Shown: positions 7,033-16,269, counted from the first letter of the stretch. The stretch: DNA of 64,000 nt from Candidatus Gracilibacteria bacterium CG17_big_fil_post_rev_8_21_14_2_50_48_13 (GCA_002783265.1 PFFG01000008.1:16424-80423); one strand, 5' to 3'. Numbers and translations are program-made. The notes: generated by a model from the sequence alone, not told the origin.

Positions 7033-7856
7033 AAAAGATTTTGCGTGACATTTTAGCGGATTATGCGCGGGAAAAGTGCTGGGAGGTGCGTCATCTTGGA
7101 GATGGCTGGATTACTCATGTGCAAACAGAACACGGACAGTTTTTTATCCATGGGTATGCTTTTCCTCTCAATAATGCGGCAAGTTTTCTGCTCGCCAAGG
7201 ATAAGGCAGCTGCAAGCGTTGTACTCGCTGTCCGAGGTATCCCCTGCGTGCCGCATCGTCTTGTACTTGCTCCTGCTGTCGCGCGTGAATGGTATGGCGA
7301 CAAAGGAAGTATTGCGGACCAGCTTTCAGGTATTTGCGCTGCCTTTGGAGAAGATTTGGTGCTCAAGCCCAATGACGGATTTAGCGGCCATGGAGTGGTC
7401 CACACGGAAACCTTTGATGCTGCGCTTCGTGAGGTAGAAGATGCTCTTCGCAACGCACGGGATCACGCGGTATCGCCCTATATTCCCAGTGTACGGGAAG
7501 TGCGCGTCGTCCTTCTCGACGGAAATGTGCTGTGTTTGTTCGAAAAAAAACTGGGTACAGACTGGCGTCACAATTTAGCGCAAGGAGCCACGGCGATTCC
7601 TCTTGAAGATACGGAGGAAACAGCTCTGTGCAGTGACCTTGCTCAGGCGGCCGCAAGTGCCATGAGTTTACGCCTCTGTTCAGTAGATATTTTTCTCACG
7701 GAAACAGGTCCGATGGTCATTGAAGTGAACAGCGGCGTGATGATAGAAAAAATGGCAACGCAGTTACCAGGTGGTATGGATATCGCGCGGTGTGTTTATG
7801 GAAGCGTACTTGGGGCGGTGGAAACCGATTTACGCCTGAGTAACCGGTCGATCTGA
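7029..7856 (+). CDS. ATP-grasp ligase of unknown substrate
   Basis: A 275-residue single-domain ATP-grasp protein. KPNDGFSGHGV (about residues 117-127) is the phosphate-binding lysine/glycine-rich loop, and VIEVNSGVMIEK near residues 231-242 carries the E-x-N magnesium ligands. Such enzymes join a carboxylate to an amine through an acyl phosphate, as in RimK, glutathione or peptide ligases. It overlaps the cysteine-peptidase-like gene by 4 nt, which implies joint function. Its 3' end overlaps the convergent trhO by 27 nt. The substrate cannot be inferred from sequence. Confidence 0.75.
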   Translation: MKKILRDILADYAREKCWEVRHLGDGWITHVQTEHGQFFIHGYAFPLNNAASFLLAKDKAAASVVLAVRGIPCVPHRLVLAPAVAREWYGDKGSIADQLSGICAAFGEDLVLKPNDGFSGHGVVHTETFDAALREVEDALRNARDHAVSPYIPSVREVRVVLLDGNVLCLFEKKLGTDWRHNLAQGATAIPLEDTEETALCSDLAQAAASAMSLRLCSVDIFLTETGPMVIEVNSGVMIEKMATQLPGGMDIARCVYGSVLGAVETDLRLSNRSI

Positions 7857-8738
7857 GCGTTTCCATGTGCTGCGTGGTGTCGCCGCACAAGTGCTACTGC
7901 ACGCATGATTGTGTGTTTGTGCACATGCGTCGCAGCAGAGAAAGAGCTTGTTACACTCGGCGTTAGTACAATTGAGATACCTGTCGCAGGAAGTCCCACA
8001 ATGGTCGCACTGGGCGAGCACATCGTCTGTGATGGGGACACTGATGCGGTCGTCAAAAACAAAGCATTTCCCTTTATATTTACTCTTCGATTTGGGAATC
8101 TTTTTCCCGTAGGTCACAATGCCTCCACTGAGTTGGTAGACATGCTCAAAGCCCTCTTTTTTAAACAAAGCAGAGGCTTTTTCACAACGAATGCCCCCCG
8201 TACAGAACATGAGGAGTTTTTTGTCTTTCAGATGGGCATAGTCTTGTACGTGTTCCTTGAGATCACGAAAATTCTGAATATCCGGTGTGATGGCACCTTC
8301 GAAGGTACCTATGCGTGACTCATAGATATTGCGGGCATCAAAGAGCACCACATCGGGGTCTTTTTCGATCATGTCATGAAATGCGGCTGGAGAAAGGTGT
8401 TTCCCACCTTCCTTTGCAGGATCCACTGCATCGAAGAGGTCAGATGCAGCAAGCTCAGGACGGGTTCGCACAAAGAGTTTGCGGAAGGGGAGAAAATCGC
8501 TCGCATCTTTTTTAAACTCCGTTCCCCCAAAGAGTGGATGAAACTTCATATACCGCATGTATTCTTTCACCTGTTCGAGCGTTCCTGCACAGGTACCGTT
8601 TATACCTTCATGGGAAATATAAATGCGTCCCAGGAGGCCGAATTTTTGGCAGATCATCCGATGCTCATAACAGGTGAGCTCTGGATCAGCAATGGCAACG
8701 TATTTGTAGTAGAGAAGAACGCGGTAGGGAGATTGCAT
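7830..8738 (-). CDS. trhO: tRNA uridine(34) hydroxylase, rhodanese family
   Basis: A 302-residue TrhO/YceA protein, which forms 5-hydroxyuridine at the wobble position of certain tRNAs. It has the N-terminal domain with GRIYISHEGINGTCAG, the rhodanese domain with VVLFDARNIYE and the active-site loop MFCTGGIRCEK, and a cysteine-rich C-terminus (CDHCGTSCDRYLNC, then more Cys pairs) typical of the family. Length and start (MQSPYRVLLYYKY) are normal. The C-terminal coding end overlaps the convergent ATP-grasp gene. Confidence 0.93.
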   Translation of the reverse strand: MQSPYRVLLYYKYVAIADPELTCYEHRMICQKFGLLGRIYISHEGINGTCAGTLEQVKEYMRYMKFHPLFGGTEFKKDASDFLPFRKLFVRTRPELAASDLFDAVDPAKEGGKHLSPAAFHDMIEKDPDVVLFDARNIYESRIGTFEGAITPDIQNFRDLKEHVQDYAHLKDKKLLMFCTGGIRCEKASALFKKEGFEHVYQLSGGIVTYGKKIPKSKSKYKGKCFVFDDRISVPITDDVLAQCDHCGTSCDRYLNCTNAECNKLFLCCDACAQTHNHACSSTCAATPRSTWKRSDRPVTQA

Positions 8739-8796
8739 GAGAAAACGCTAGAGGAAATCGCAGGCGATTGTACCACGCCCTGGCTTTCTGTGAAGT

Positions 8797-9540
8797 TTAT
8801 TCGAGGAGAAGCAGCGCATACATGATGCTAACGCCAAGGGCCATGCTCACAATATGGAGTATGGAGATCAGCGATCGACTTTCTTTTTGGAGCTCTGGAA
8901 GAATATCCGACAAGGCAAGATAGAGGAAGTTTGCGCCTGCGATGGCGATAATCCAGGGGAGGTGACTGGTAATATCCATTTGAAAGAGAAAAACGAGTCC
9001 AACACCAACAAAGGACACAAGGGCAGAAAGAAAATTCATGAGCAGTGCCTTCGCCGGTTTCCAGCCACCATGGATAAGAATGCCAAAATTGCCGAGTTCC
9101 TGAGGGATTTCGTGCAAAATCACCGCAAAACTCGCGGCGACGCCCAATTTCCAGTCCGCAAGAAAACTCACCGCGATTATGACACCGTCAATGAAATTAT
9201 GCAGGGTATCACCCGCCATGGAGAGGTAGACCATAGAATGGATCTTTTCGTCGTGTGATGTATGGCTATGGTGAAAATGGAGCCATTTTTCGAGTCCAAA
9301 AAAGAGAAGAATACCTCCGAGAAAGACGAGAGCAATGTCTGTAGGGAGTGGGCCCGTCTCGGTCATCTCCGGCAAAATATGCAAAAACGTATCGCCCATC
9401 AGCGCTCCTGCAGAAAAGCTGATGAGAAAGGGTATGATCTTGTGGAGCACCTTTTTCCCCAATAGAAGAGTGAACACACCGATAAGAGAGATGGTACTCA
9501 CACCTGCTACGGCCACTAACGATGAGCTCAGGGCGTCCAT
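8797..9540 (-). CDS. ZIP family metal (zinc/iron) transporter
   Basis: A 247-residue polytopic protein with about eight hydrophobic helices. Helix IV carries GDTLHNFIDGVII and helix V carries HEIPQELGNFGIL, the paired metal-binding signatures of ZIP transporters. A histidine-rich loop (HFHHSHTSHDEKIH) lies between helices III and IV, as is usual. It should import zinc or a related divalent metal into the cytoplasm. A shortened ZnuA-like gene lies two genes away on the other strand. Confidence 0.92.
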   Translation of the reverse strand: MDALSSSLVAVAGVSTISLIGVFTLLLGKKVLHKIIPFLISFSAGALMGDTFLHILPEMTETGPLPTDIALVFLGGILLFFGLEKWLHFHHSHTSHDEKIHSMVYLSMAGDTLHNFIDGVIIAVSFLADWKLGVAASFAVILHEIPQELGNFGILIHGGWKPAKALLMNFLSALVSFVGVGLVFLFQMDITSHLPWIIAIAGANFLYLALSDILPELQKESRSLISILHIVSMALGVSIMYALLLLE

Positions 9541-9635
9541 AATGCAACTCGTTTGTAAATATTGACCCTACTCTAGTCATAAAGTCTGATATTGTAAAGA
9601 GCGCAGTTCTCCTGTAGATTCCCCCATGTCTTCTC

Positions 9636-9641
9636 TATAAA
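9636..9641 (+). promoter_or_regulatory. -10 element placing pepF near-leaderless
   Basis: TATAAA at 9636-9641 ends 8 nt before the pepF ATG at 9650. A start site 6-7 nt downstream of the -10 would put the 5' end within about 2 nt of the ATG, which is a leaderless or nearly leaderless mRNA. No clear -35 is visible. Confidence 0.4.
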
Positions 9642-9649
9642 TACATGCT

Positions 9650-11437
9650 ATGTCGACCATACAAAAAGATCTTCCCCAGTGGGATTTGCGCGCCCTGTTC
9701 ACATCCTTTGATGATCCGGCGTTTCTGAGCGCACGCGAACGTGCAGAGGCCTTCGTGGGTAAGCTGAACACCTGGAAAGAACGAGCGGGAAAGGGAGAAC
9801 TGACCCTTTCGGATGTTGCGGAGAGTCTTCCTCTCTATGAAGAGCTGGAGGTTCTTCTTCTGCACACCTATGCCTTTTGTCAGCTGCAGTACGATGTTGA
9901 TACGAAAAATGCGCGAGCGAAAAAAGAGATGCAATTGGCGAAAAAACTGCTGACGAGTATGGAAACCCAGGTTGAGTGGTATTCTCAAGCCTTAAAAAAG
10001 TTGCCTCAGGATTTGCTGGATGCGATGAAAGATCACCCTGTGCTTTCCCGCTATCTGCACTTTTTGGAGCTGATGATGCTCGCAAAACCGTACACCCTGA
10101 GCGAGGCAGAAGAACGTGTGCTGAGTATTAAAGATGCACACGGAGCGGACCGATGGGGGCATTTTCATACGGAAGTTGCGTCCCATTTGCAGTTTGGAAC
10201 GCTCACCATTGAGGGGAAAGACGTCGCGATGAATCAGGCGTTGCTCGCCTATTACATGGCCTCCAGCGATCGAGATCTACGCAAAGCTGCTTTTCTGCGC
10301 GCAAAGGAACCCTTTTCCGACGTCATGCATGTCTTTTCTTACATGTACGCCTCGGTGGTCGCGGACTTTGAAGAAGAATGCCGAACGCTGCGCGGGTACA
10401 CATCTGGGCTGGCAAGTGCGTGTATTGGTGAAGAGGTACAGGAATCGGATGTCGAGCGCATGGTGAAGGCCGTGGAAGAGCATATTCCCCTCTACCAAGA
10501 CTATTTCGCCTGGAAAAAAGAGGCGCTGGGTCTTGAAGTGATGTATGCCTGGGATATGACTGCCCCAGTTGCAAAAGTGCATAAGGATATCCCATTTACC
10601 GAAGCAAAGGAAATGGTGCTGGCTTGTTATAACCATTTTGACCCGGAAACCGCCGACCTGGCGGCGCAGTTTTTTGAAAAGGGGTGGATTGACGCGCGGG
10701 AAGGGGGCAACAAGTATGCGGGAGCCTACTCTTGGTCGATGCTGCACAACCCATACATTTTGCTCAACTATCAACCCACGATTCAGCAGGTCTTTACCAT
10801 GATTCACGAACTAGGCCATGGTGTTCATTCTTTGCTCACCGATCGTACCCAGCCCTTTTTGATGCGTAATCACTCGAAGGTGGTGGCGGAGTCTGCGTCA
10901 CAGTTTTCTGAGCTCCTTCTCCTCGATCATATCGTGGCGACATCAGAAGATACGGATTTTGTTCGCGGCCTCCTTGCACATCATATTGAAGATTTGCTCT
11001 ATTGTTTATCGAGTACAATCACGGTTACGGCCTTTGAAATAGAAACCCATGAGCGTCTTGCCGAAGGGACAATGGATACGGAAGAATTATGTGCACTTTG
11101 GAAGGCGAAACTCGATCACATTCGCGGCGAAGGTATTGTCTCCCATGAGCTCGATCGAGTGACTTGGGCACGGATTCCCCATATTTTCCAGACTCCCTTC
11201 TACTATTTTACCTATCCGATGAGTTTGTTTGTAGTCCTTTCCCTGTATGAACTCTACACGCAGGATCCAGCAGCTTTTGTACCCAAATATAAGGCCTATC
11301 TATCGGAGGGAACGACTATGACCCCTGCAGCTATGCTGAAAAAACATTTTGACATTACCTTCGGCACGCAGGAGTTTTATGCTCAGGGTATGGCTGTGGT
11401 GAAGAGACTGTTTCAAACTCTGAAAACTCTTGCATGA
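9650..11437 (+). CDS. pepF: Oligoendopeptidase F (M3 family)
   Basis: A 595-residue cytoplasmic zinc oligopeptidase. The thermolysin-like motif HELGHGVHS lies near residues 385-393. It is followed by the conserved stretch from SKVVAESASQFSELLLLDHI, whose glutamate is the third zinc ligand, and the characteristic FQTPFYYFTYPMS near the C-terminus. Its length matches M3B family members. It should degrade short peptides. The ATG at 9650 gives the usual start (QWDLRALF). Its TGA overlaps the next gene's ATG (ATGA), so the two are coupled. Confidence 0.93.
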   Translation: MSTIQKDLPQWDLRALFTSFDDPAFLSARERAEAFVGKLNTWKERAGKGELTLSDVAESLPLYEELEVLLLHTYAFCQLQYDVDTKNARAKKEMQLAKKLLTSMETQVEWYSQALKKLPQDLLDAMKDHPVLSRYLHFLELMMLAKPYTLSEAEERVLSIKDAHGADRWGHFHTEVASHLQFGTLTIEGKDVAMNQALLAYYMASSDRDLRKAAFLRAKEPFSDVMHVFSYMYASVVADFEEECRTLRGYTSGLASACIGEEVQESDVERMVKAVEEHIPLYQDYFAWKKEALGLEVMYAWDMTAPVAKVHKDIPFTEAKEMVLACYNHFDPETADLAAQFFEKGWIDAREGGNKYAGAYSWSMLHNPYILLNYQPTIQQVFTMIHELGHGVHSLLTDRTQPFLMRNHSKVVAESASQFSELLLLDHIVATSEDTDFVRGLLAHHIEDLLYCLSSTITVTAFEIETHERLAEGTMDTEELCALWKAKLDHIRGEGIVSHELDRVTWARIPHIFQTPFYYFTYPMSLFVVLSLYELYTQDPAAFVPKYKAYLSEGTTMTPAAMLKKHFDITFGTQEFYAQGMAVVKRLFQTLKTLA

Positions 11438-12003
11438 AACTGCAAAAATATCGCCCGTACATAAGTTGGGGACTCGGACTCCTGTTGCTCGCCTTTTATG
11501 TGATGAGCTTGTATCAACGGGGAAACCTCTGGCGTTTTGCGCCGGAGCTCCGCATTGCCGTGATGTCTGAACCGCTCTATAGCGTCGCAAAGGAAATCGT
11601 TGGAGACCTCGCAATGGTGCAGCAAATTGAATACCCCCTCACGAGCACGGGTACCCGCCTCGAACACCTGCTGTCGGATACGCATATTGTGCTTGTACCA
11701 AGGGCGGCGGATGCGCAGGCATTACCCTTGCCTCCTGATGCACGCGTTCTTTCCATGGAGGACGTCTTTTCTCCCTCCTTTCAGTATCAGCTTCTCAGGA
11801 ATAACCGCCAGTTCTTTGCGTATGCGCAACCTGCACTGGAAGACCGCGTCGTCGCTGGCATACGCGATAAATTGGTCGACGTTGATGTCGTGCGTGCTGG
11901 CAAATATGAAGTGGCGGCAAAGGCGATTCGCAGGCGCATTAAAGCCACAGGCGGTTTTCTGGAAGAAAGCCAGCTGGTGCTACCGACGCCCGATCTTCTT
12001 TAA
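11434..12003 (+). CDS. Short ZnuA-like exported protein
   Basis: A 189-residue protein with an N-terminal hydrophobic segment at about residues 10-27, acting as anchor or signal. It continues IAVMSEPLYSVAKEIVGD, which resembles the first strand-helix of zinc-type (cluster 9) substrate-binding proteins of ABC transporters. A later helix EDRVVAGIRDKLVDVD resembles the long linker helix. The second lobe, about 100 residues, and the usual histidine ligands are absent, so it is either a degenerate form or only a distant fold relative. It is coupled to pepF by ATGA overlap, and its last 4 nt overlap the convergent pyk. Confidence 0.45.
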   Translation: MKLQKYRPYISWGLGLLLLAFYVMSLYQRGNLWRFAPELRIAVMSEPLYSVAKEIVGDLAMVQQIEYPLTSTGTRLEHLLSDTHIVLVPRAADAQALPLPPDARVLSMEDVFSPSFQYQLLRNNRQFFAYAQPALEDRVVAGIRDKLVDVDVVRAGKYEVAAKAIRRRIKATGGFLEESQLVLPTPDLL

Positions 12004-13340
12004 AGGGAGACCACGGCGATTTTTTGTGGCTCTTTTCCGCCAAATAGTTCGCGGAGAAGTGGGCGTGCGACGTCCTGGAGATCTTTCTCACTGGACCCAG
12101 AGCCCACAAGGCCATATTGACCATAGTTGAGCGCTGCATATCTTGCGACACTAGTTTTTTGTGCTACCGCAATGCACGGCACGGGGAGTTTGAGGGAAGC
12201 CATAAGACGCACTGCTGTAAAACTGGATGCAGCGTAGATGAGGGCCTCGGCCTTAGAGGCGGCAAGATTTGCGCGAATATGCTCAAGTTTGGTAAGCCCG
12301 TGATGAATACTCGGGGTTTCCCAAGCTGGTTGATTCTGCATCGATTCTTCTGTTTTGGCGCTGATACGTGCCATAAGACCGATGGTTTCAGCAGGGAAAT
12401 GACCAACGGAGGTTTCTTCGGACGTCATGACTGCGTCAGTTCCATCGTAAACCGCATGACCTACATCGAGAATTTCTGCACGCGTCGGCGTTGGATTGTC
12501 TGTCATGCTTTTCATCATGTGCGTTGCGATAATGCACGGCACCTGCAAGCGATGGCAAACAGAGAGAATATGCCGTTGCGCTGTAGGGAGCAATTCAAGG
12601 GGAATTTCCATGGCGAGGTCACCGCGGGCAATCATAATGCCGTCACAGGCAGAGGCGATGCTCTCGATGTTATCCAGAGCCATCTGTGTTTCAATTTTTG
12701 CTATGAGTGCAAAGGGGTGATTAACGAAATCTGCGATGAATGCTCGAACCTCTTCAACCTGGGCGGCGGTATTCACAAAACTCATGGCAATCATATCTAC
12801 TCCACTATTGAGGGTCAGAGCAAGCAGTCGTTTATCATTCGCATCAAGAATGGGAAGGTCCAGATGGATGCTAGGGACATTCACATGCCGTCGTGACGTA
12901 ATCTGCCCACTCTGTTCCGACCGCACGAGCAAGGTTTTTTCCGTTATACCCGTGACATGCATGATGATGGTTCCCCCATCAATCAAAATTGCCTGACCGA
13001 CAGGCACATCACGCAGCAAGTGTGGGTAGTCGACCAAAATATCTGCTCCGCTGTCTTTTGCATATCCTACGGAGTAGGCACCACCTTCAACAATCTCTAT
13101 GGGGGTTTCCACATCACAGGTGCGCATTTCTGGCCCTTTTGTATCCACTAAAATACTCACTTTGCGTTGGTGATTGTCATTGAGAGCGTGGAGCTGGGCG
13201 ATGGTGTTTTGAAACCACGCGTCGGTTCCGTGGGAAAAATTTAGTCTAGCGATGCTCATACCGCTCGCGTGGAGCTTCTCCAGCATGGGGAGCTGGTCCG
13301 TTACTGGTCCTAGGGTCGCTACTATCTTTGTTTTGTGCAT
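12000..13340 (-). CDS. pyk: Pyruvate kinase
   Basis: A 446-residue pyruvate kinase, converting phosphoenolpyruvate and ADP to pyruvate and ATP at the end of glycolysis. It starts KTKIVATLGP with RLNFSHG. Later come VDTKGPEMRT, the catalytic stretch from AKIETQMALDNIES, the ARGDLAMEIP magnesium site, and IIATHMMKSM, where the usual ATQM(L/M) has His in place of Gln. A short C-terminal allosteric-type domain follows. It is slightly shorter than typical enzymes. It is convergent with the ZnuA-like gene; the frame at 13246-13530 overlaps its 5' end. Confidence 0.95.
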   Translation of the reverse strand: MHKTKIVATLGPVTDQLPMLEKLHASGMSIARLNFSHGTDAWFQNTIAQLHALNDNHQRKVSILVDTKGPEMRTCDVETPIEIVEGGAYSVGYAKDSGADILVDYPHLLRDVPVGQAILIDGGTIIMHVTGITEKTLLVRSEQSGQITSRRHVNVPSIHLDLPILDANDKRLLALTLNSGVDMIAMSFVNTAAQVEEVRAFIADFVNHPFALIAKIETQMALDNIESIASACDGIMIARGDLAMEIPLELLPTAQRHILSVCHRLQVPCIIATHMMKSMTDNPTPTRAEILDVGHAVYDGTDAVMTSEETSVGHFPAETIGLMARISAKTEESMQNQPAWETPSIHHGLTKLEHIRANLAASKAEALIYAASSFTAVRLMASLKLPVPCIAVAQKTSVARYAALNYGQYGLVGSGSSEKDLQDVARPLLRELFGGKEPQKIAVVSL

Positions 13341-13530
13341 GACTGTTGGAAATGTAAGATTCGAGAAGTTGATCGGCGAGTCGCGCTTCCTCTTCGGCAG
13401 CGTGATCGTTCATCTCCTGAATCACCGGCACCGCGCGAAAAGCTGCTTGCATCTTGCGGCGCTGCGCTGCTGTAAGCGGTTTTTTCCTGTGATGACCAGA
13501 TGATATTGGTGATATGTCGCCGTATCCCAT
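13246..13530 (-). CDS. Possible small helical protein overlapping pyk start
   Basis: A 94-codon frame starting MGYGDISPISSGHHRKK, with a plausible amphipathic helical middle (AEEEARLADQLLESY). Its last third overlaps the first 95 nt of pyk in another frame, and the residues there (DPRTSNGPAPHAGEAP) look like non-coding sequence. A shorter real gene extended by chance read-through, or no gene at all, are both possible. The roughly 310 nt between pyk and the permease hold nothing else I can identify. Confidence 0.3.
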   Translation of the reverse strand: MGYGDISPISSGHHRKKPLTAAQRRKMQAAFRAVPVIQEMNDHAAEEEARLADQLLESYISNSHAQNKDSSDPRTSNGPAPHAGEAPRERYEHR

Positions 13531-13652
13531 AAAATGGAGCTCTGAAGATAGGAGGAGTCCCAAAGGAAATCAAGGGACTTTCAAATTAGTATACCATTTC
13601 TTGCCTTTTTCCGCAGCTGCCGTAGCATGAAAAAAATGCATTACCTACTTTT

Positions 13653-14753
13653 ATGGAAACGACGGTTACTAATCGCACCACGAATCAACTCCTTCGGGTG
13701 ATGATTTATCTCTTTGTGGGCCTTTTGACGCTTTGGCTTGTAGCGGGGTATTTGGCACCACTTATTATGGCGGCTGTTGTGGCAAGTATTTTCCTGAAAA
13801 TCAAAGAGCATCTGCCAAAGTCTTGGCTTCGCTATAAAAATACCATTGCGGCTATTTCCACCCTTCTCACGCTGCTCGTTATCATTTTGCCGACCTTGTT
13901 TATTTTGACTCTGCTTGGCGTGGAAGCCTTTAATTTTGTGCAGTTCGTTCAGGAACTCTTGAACTCGGCGGGATTTAACAACCTCATTGCCTGGCTCAAT
14001 GGTGCAGAGCAATACATTAATATTCTTATTGCGGATATGGGGGTGAGTTTCAGTTTGGAGACGCTGCGTAGTTCTTTCATTGAACAACTGCAGACCTTTG
14101 GTGTGTTGGTGTCGAATAATGCACTGGCTATCATCGCCAATTTTGCGGGGATTCTGGTGAATATTTTCTTCTTTCTGTTCATTTTGTTTTTTCTTGTGCG
14201 CGATGGGGAAACCATGATCAGCGTGGTGAAGTCGCTTATGCCTTTTAGCGCAAAGGATTCTCAGGCCATGGTGGATTCTGTGGAGCACGTGGGTCAGACG
14301 GTTATTTTGGGAAGCATTGCAGCTTCATTGGTTATGGGGGCAATTATGATGGTGGTGTTCTGGCTTTTTGGTTTTCATAGTCCCGTGCTCTGGGGGCTCT
14401 GTATCGCATTTTTGTCGCTTATTCCCTTGGTGGGAACTTGGCTTGTCTATGTCCCAAGCGCAATTTTTCTGTATTTTACGGCGCCGTGGTATGTTGCCCT
14501 CATTTTCCTTGTTTGTGTCTTTGGACTCGATAGTTTCCTCTTTTATGCAGTGATTCGCCCAAAGTTTTTGGATGAGCGTACACATCTCTATCCACTTGCT
14601 ATTTTTCTTGCAATTATTGGTGGATTGTCGAGTTTTGGGCCAATTGGGATTGTCTACGGCCCGCTCATTATGAGCCTCTTCATTGCGCTGATGAAGCATG
14701 TGCTTCTCACCTCTAATCGAACAGCAGATCAGCAGATGGGGCAAAGTATATAA
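13653..14753 (+). CDS. AI-2E family (UPF0118/PerM) permease
   Basis: A 366-residue polytopic membrane protein of the AI-2E transporter family. It has two N-terminal helices (LLTLWLVAGYLAPLIMAAVV), a long polar central region, and the conserved C-terminal block FLSLIPLVGTWLVYVPSAI followed by DSFLFYAVIRPKFL and a final GPIGIVYGPLIM. Substrates vary or are unknown in this family (autoinducer-2, ions). It is a single-gene unit closed by a strong terminator. It begins ATG at 13653 with no Shine-Dalgarno. Confidence 0.9.
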   Translation: METTVTNRTTNQLLRVMIYLFVGLLTLWLVAGYLAPLIMAAVVASIFLKIKEHLPKSWLRYKNTIAAISTLLTLLVIILPTLFILTLLGVEAFNFVQFVQELLNSAGFNNLIAWLNGAEQYINILIADMGVSFSLETLRSSFIEQLQTFGVLVSNNALAIIANFAGILVNIFFFLFILFFLVRDGETMISVVKSLMPFSAKDSQAMVDSVEHVGQTVILGSIAASLVMGAIMMVVFWLFGFHSPVLWGLCIAFLSLIPLVGTWLVYVPSAIFLYFTAPWYVALIFLVCVFGLDSFLFYAVIRPKFLDERTHLYPLAIFLAIIGGLSSFGPIGIVYGPLIMSLFIALMKHVLLTSNRTADQQMGQSI

Positions 14754-14760
14754 ATAAAGA

Positions 14761-14796
14761 AAAAGCCCCGTCTCCTGTAAGAGGCGGGGCTTTTTT
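14761..14796. terminator. Bidirectional intrinsic terminator
   Basis: Stem GCCCCG (14765-14770) pairs with CGGGGC (14785-14790), extended by TCTC/GAG pairing inside. An A-run lies on the left and TTTTTT (14791-14796) on the right. It lies between the convergent permease and SLH-protein genes and can serve both strands. Confidence 0.9.
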
Positions 14797-14808
14797 GGGT
14801 GCAGTGTT

Positions 14809-16269
14809 TTAGGTGCCGCTGCTCGCCTTCTGGACGAGGCGCTTAATGAGACTACTGATCTCCTGGAAGCGTACCGTTGTGTTTGAGATTTGATCTAAGG
14901 CGAGACGGAAGGTAAGGAACTCATCGGAGTTGTCGCCAATGCTCGCAATGATGGTATCCGCCTTGCGGAGGTCTTCACGCACGAGGTCAAAGAGTGAGAC
15001 GATTTGCTGATATTCATCGTATTTACTGAGCGGCGCCAGTTGATTGAGAATATCGTTGGTTTCCGTCGCATGCAGCACGTAGAAGAAATAGGTCTTTGCA
15101 TGGAGCTTCACAATGCTTTTACGCAGGCGGAGAATCTTGTAAATAATGTCGTTTGCTTCATCCTTCGTTATGGGCGCTTTCTTGTTGATGATTTCTGTGC
15201 GTACTTCATTGATATCCGTCTTGATCGCAAGGAGATACAAATTGAGTTCGTCACGATACTTTTGTGTCAGTGATGCATGTGCATTCCACGTTGTTTGCAG
15301 AGTATCAGCTTCGTTTTGTAAACCATTGATCACTTGAAGAAGATCTTCTCGATGCTCAATGGGGTTTTGGATGAGTTGGAAAGGGAATTGGAGCATGGGA
15401 TCAGTTCCCGTGAGCAGGGGAGACGTTTCCAGAAGACTGAGCGTCACAGGTTTTGAAAGTCCATCTGCTGTGGTGATTGCCCCATAATAAATGTTGTCCC
15501 AGGCAGGAACCGTGATACCCGTACCCGTTGCGCTTTCCGTTATGGTAGAGCCGCTTGCCGTTGGTACCTGATCAAAGAGCGGGTTACTGGGAAGGGTTTT
15601 GACGGCGCGATTGATCGCTACATATTCATTTGCAAGATTAGCGTCGTAGCTGCCGAGTTTGAGCTGTTGAATAATAGTCAGGCGGAAAATAATTTCGGCC
15701 ATTTCTCCGCGCGTCGGAAAGAGAGCGGGCTCATTGAGAAGCAGCATGTTCTTTTCCTTGGCGTAGACCAGATACGGAACAAACCATTGATTATCTCTGT
15801 ACTGCGGAAAAGCCGTGACAAGCTCCTTTGCGGTATACATATTTTGACTGCTGACACCAAAGGCTCTCGTGGCAATTTTCAGAATTTCTGAAAAATTGAT
15901 GAGATCTCCACCACGGAACGTTCCATCTGGATACCCACCAATGATATTGTTTTCCTTTGCGAAGGACGTGTATTTATTGAACCAGTCGCTGGTTTTTACA
16001 TCGGGAAAGCGAGAAATCGTTGCATCAGGGATGCTGGGGTACGCCGCCTCGAGAATAATTTTGAGCGCTTCCGCACGGTTGACGTAAATATCGGGCTGGA
16101 AGGTGTTGTTCTCGTATCCCTTAATGATACCCATTTCCTGCAAAGCGTTTACCGCCGTTGCATATTGGTAGGTAGAAGCCACATCGGTAAAGGCTGCATT
16201 ACTCACGGGGAGCGATGAAGCAAGAATTCCTGCGAGTAGCAGGGTGGCGGTTGTGTGCCGGAGAGCCAT
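14809..16269 (-). CDS. SLH-domain envelope protein
   Basis: A 486-residue exported protein. The signal peptide is MALRHTTATLLLAGILASS... ending near SNAAF. Three S-layer homology (SLH) repeats follow in the first 220 residues: FTDVASTYQYATAVNALQEM with GYENNTFQP, then FPDVKTSDWF with GYPDGTFRGG, then FPQYRDNQWFVPYLVYAKE. SLH domains attach proteins to cell-wall polymers. The C-terminal half is helical and not assigned. The ATG at 16269 was chosen because it starts the signal peptide; the frame is open further upstream but would overlap the divergent promoter region. Confidence 0.85.
   Translation of the reverse strand: MALRHTTATLLLAGILASSLPVSNAAFTDVASTYQYATAVNALQEMGIIKGYENNTFQPDIYVNRAEALKIILEAAYPSIPDATISRFPDVKTSDWFNKYTSFAKENNIIGGYPDGTFRGGDLINFSEILKIATRAFGVSSQNMYTAKELVTAFPQYRDNQWFVPYLVYAKEKNMLLLNEPALFPTRGEMAEIIFRLTIIQQLKLGSYDANLANEYVAINRAVKTLPSNPLFDQVPTASGSTITESATGTGITVPAWDNIYYGAITTADGLSKPVTLSLLETSPLLTGTDPMLQFPFQLIQNPIEHREDLLQVINGLQNEADTLQTTWNAHASLTQKYRDELNLYLLAIKTDINEVRTEIINKKAPITKDEANDIIYKILRLRKSIVKLHAKTYFFYVLHATETNDILNQLAPLSKYDEYQQIVSLFDLVREDLRKADTIIASIGDNSDEFLTFRLALDQISNTTVRFQEISSLIKRLVQKASSGT

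Noticed and set aside
12117..12896. Long open frame on the plus strand (259 codons)
   Set aside because: It lies fully antisense to pyk, and its translation is rich in Cys, His and Arg without any family likeness.
13641..14288. Long minus-strand frame (215 codons)
   Set aside because: It is antisense to the AI-2E permease, and its composition (His, Gln, Lys, Asn-rich) is that expected from reversed hydrophobic codons.
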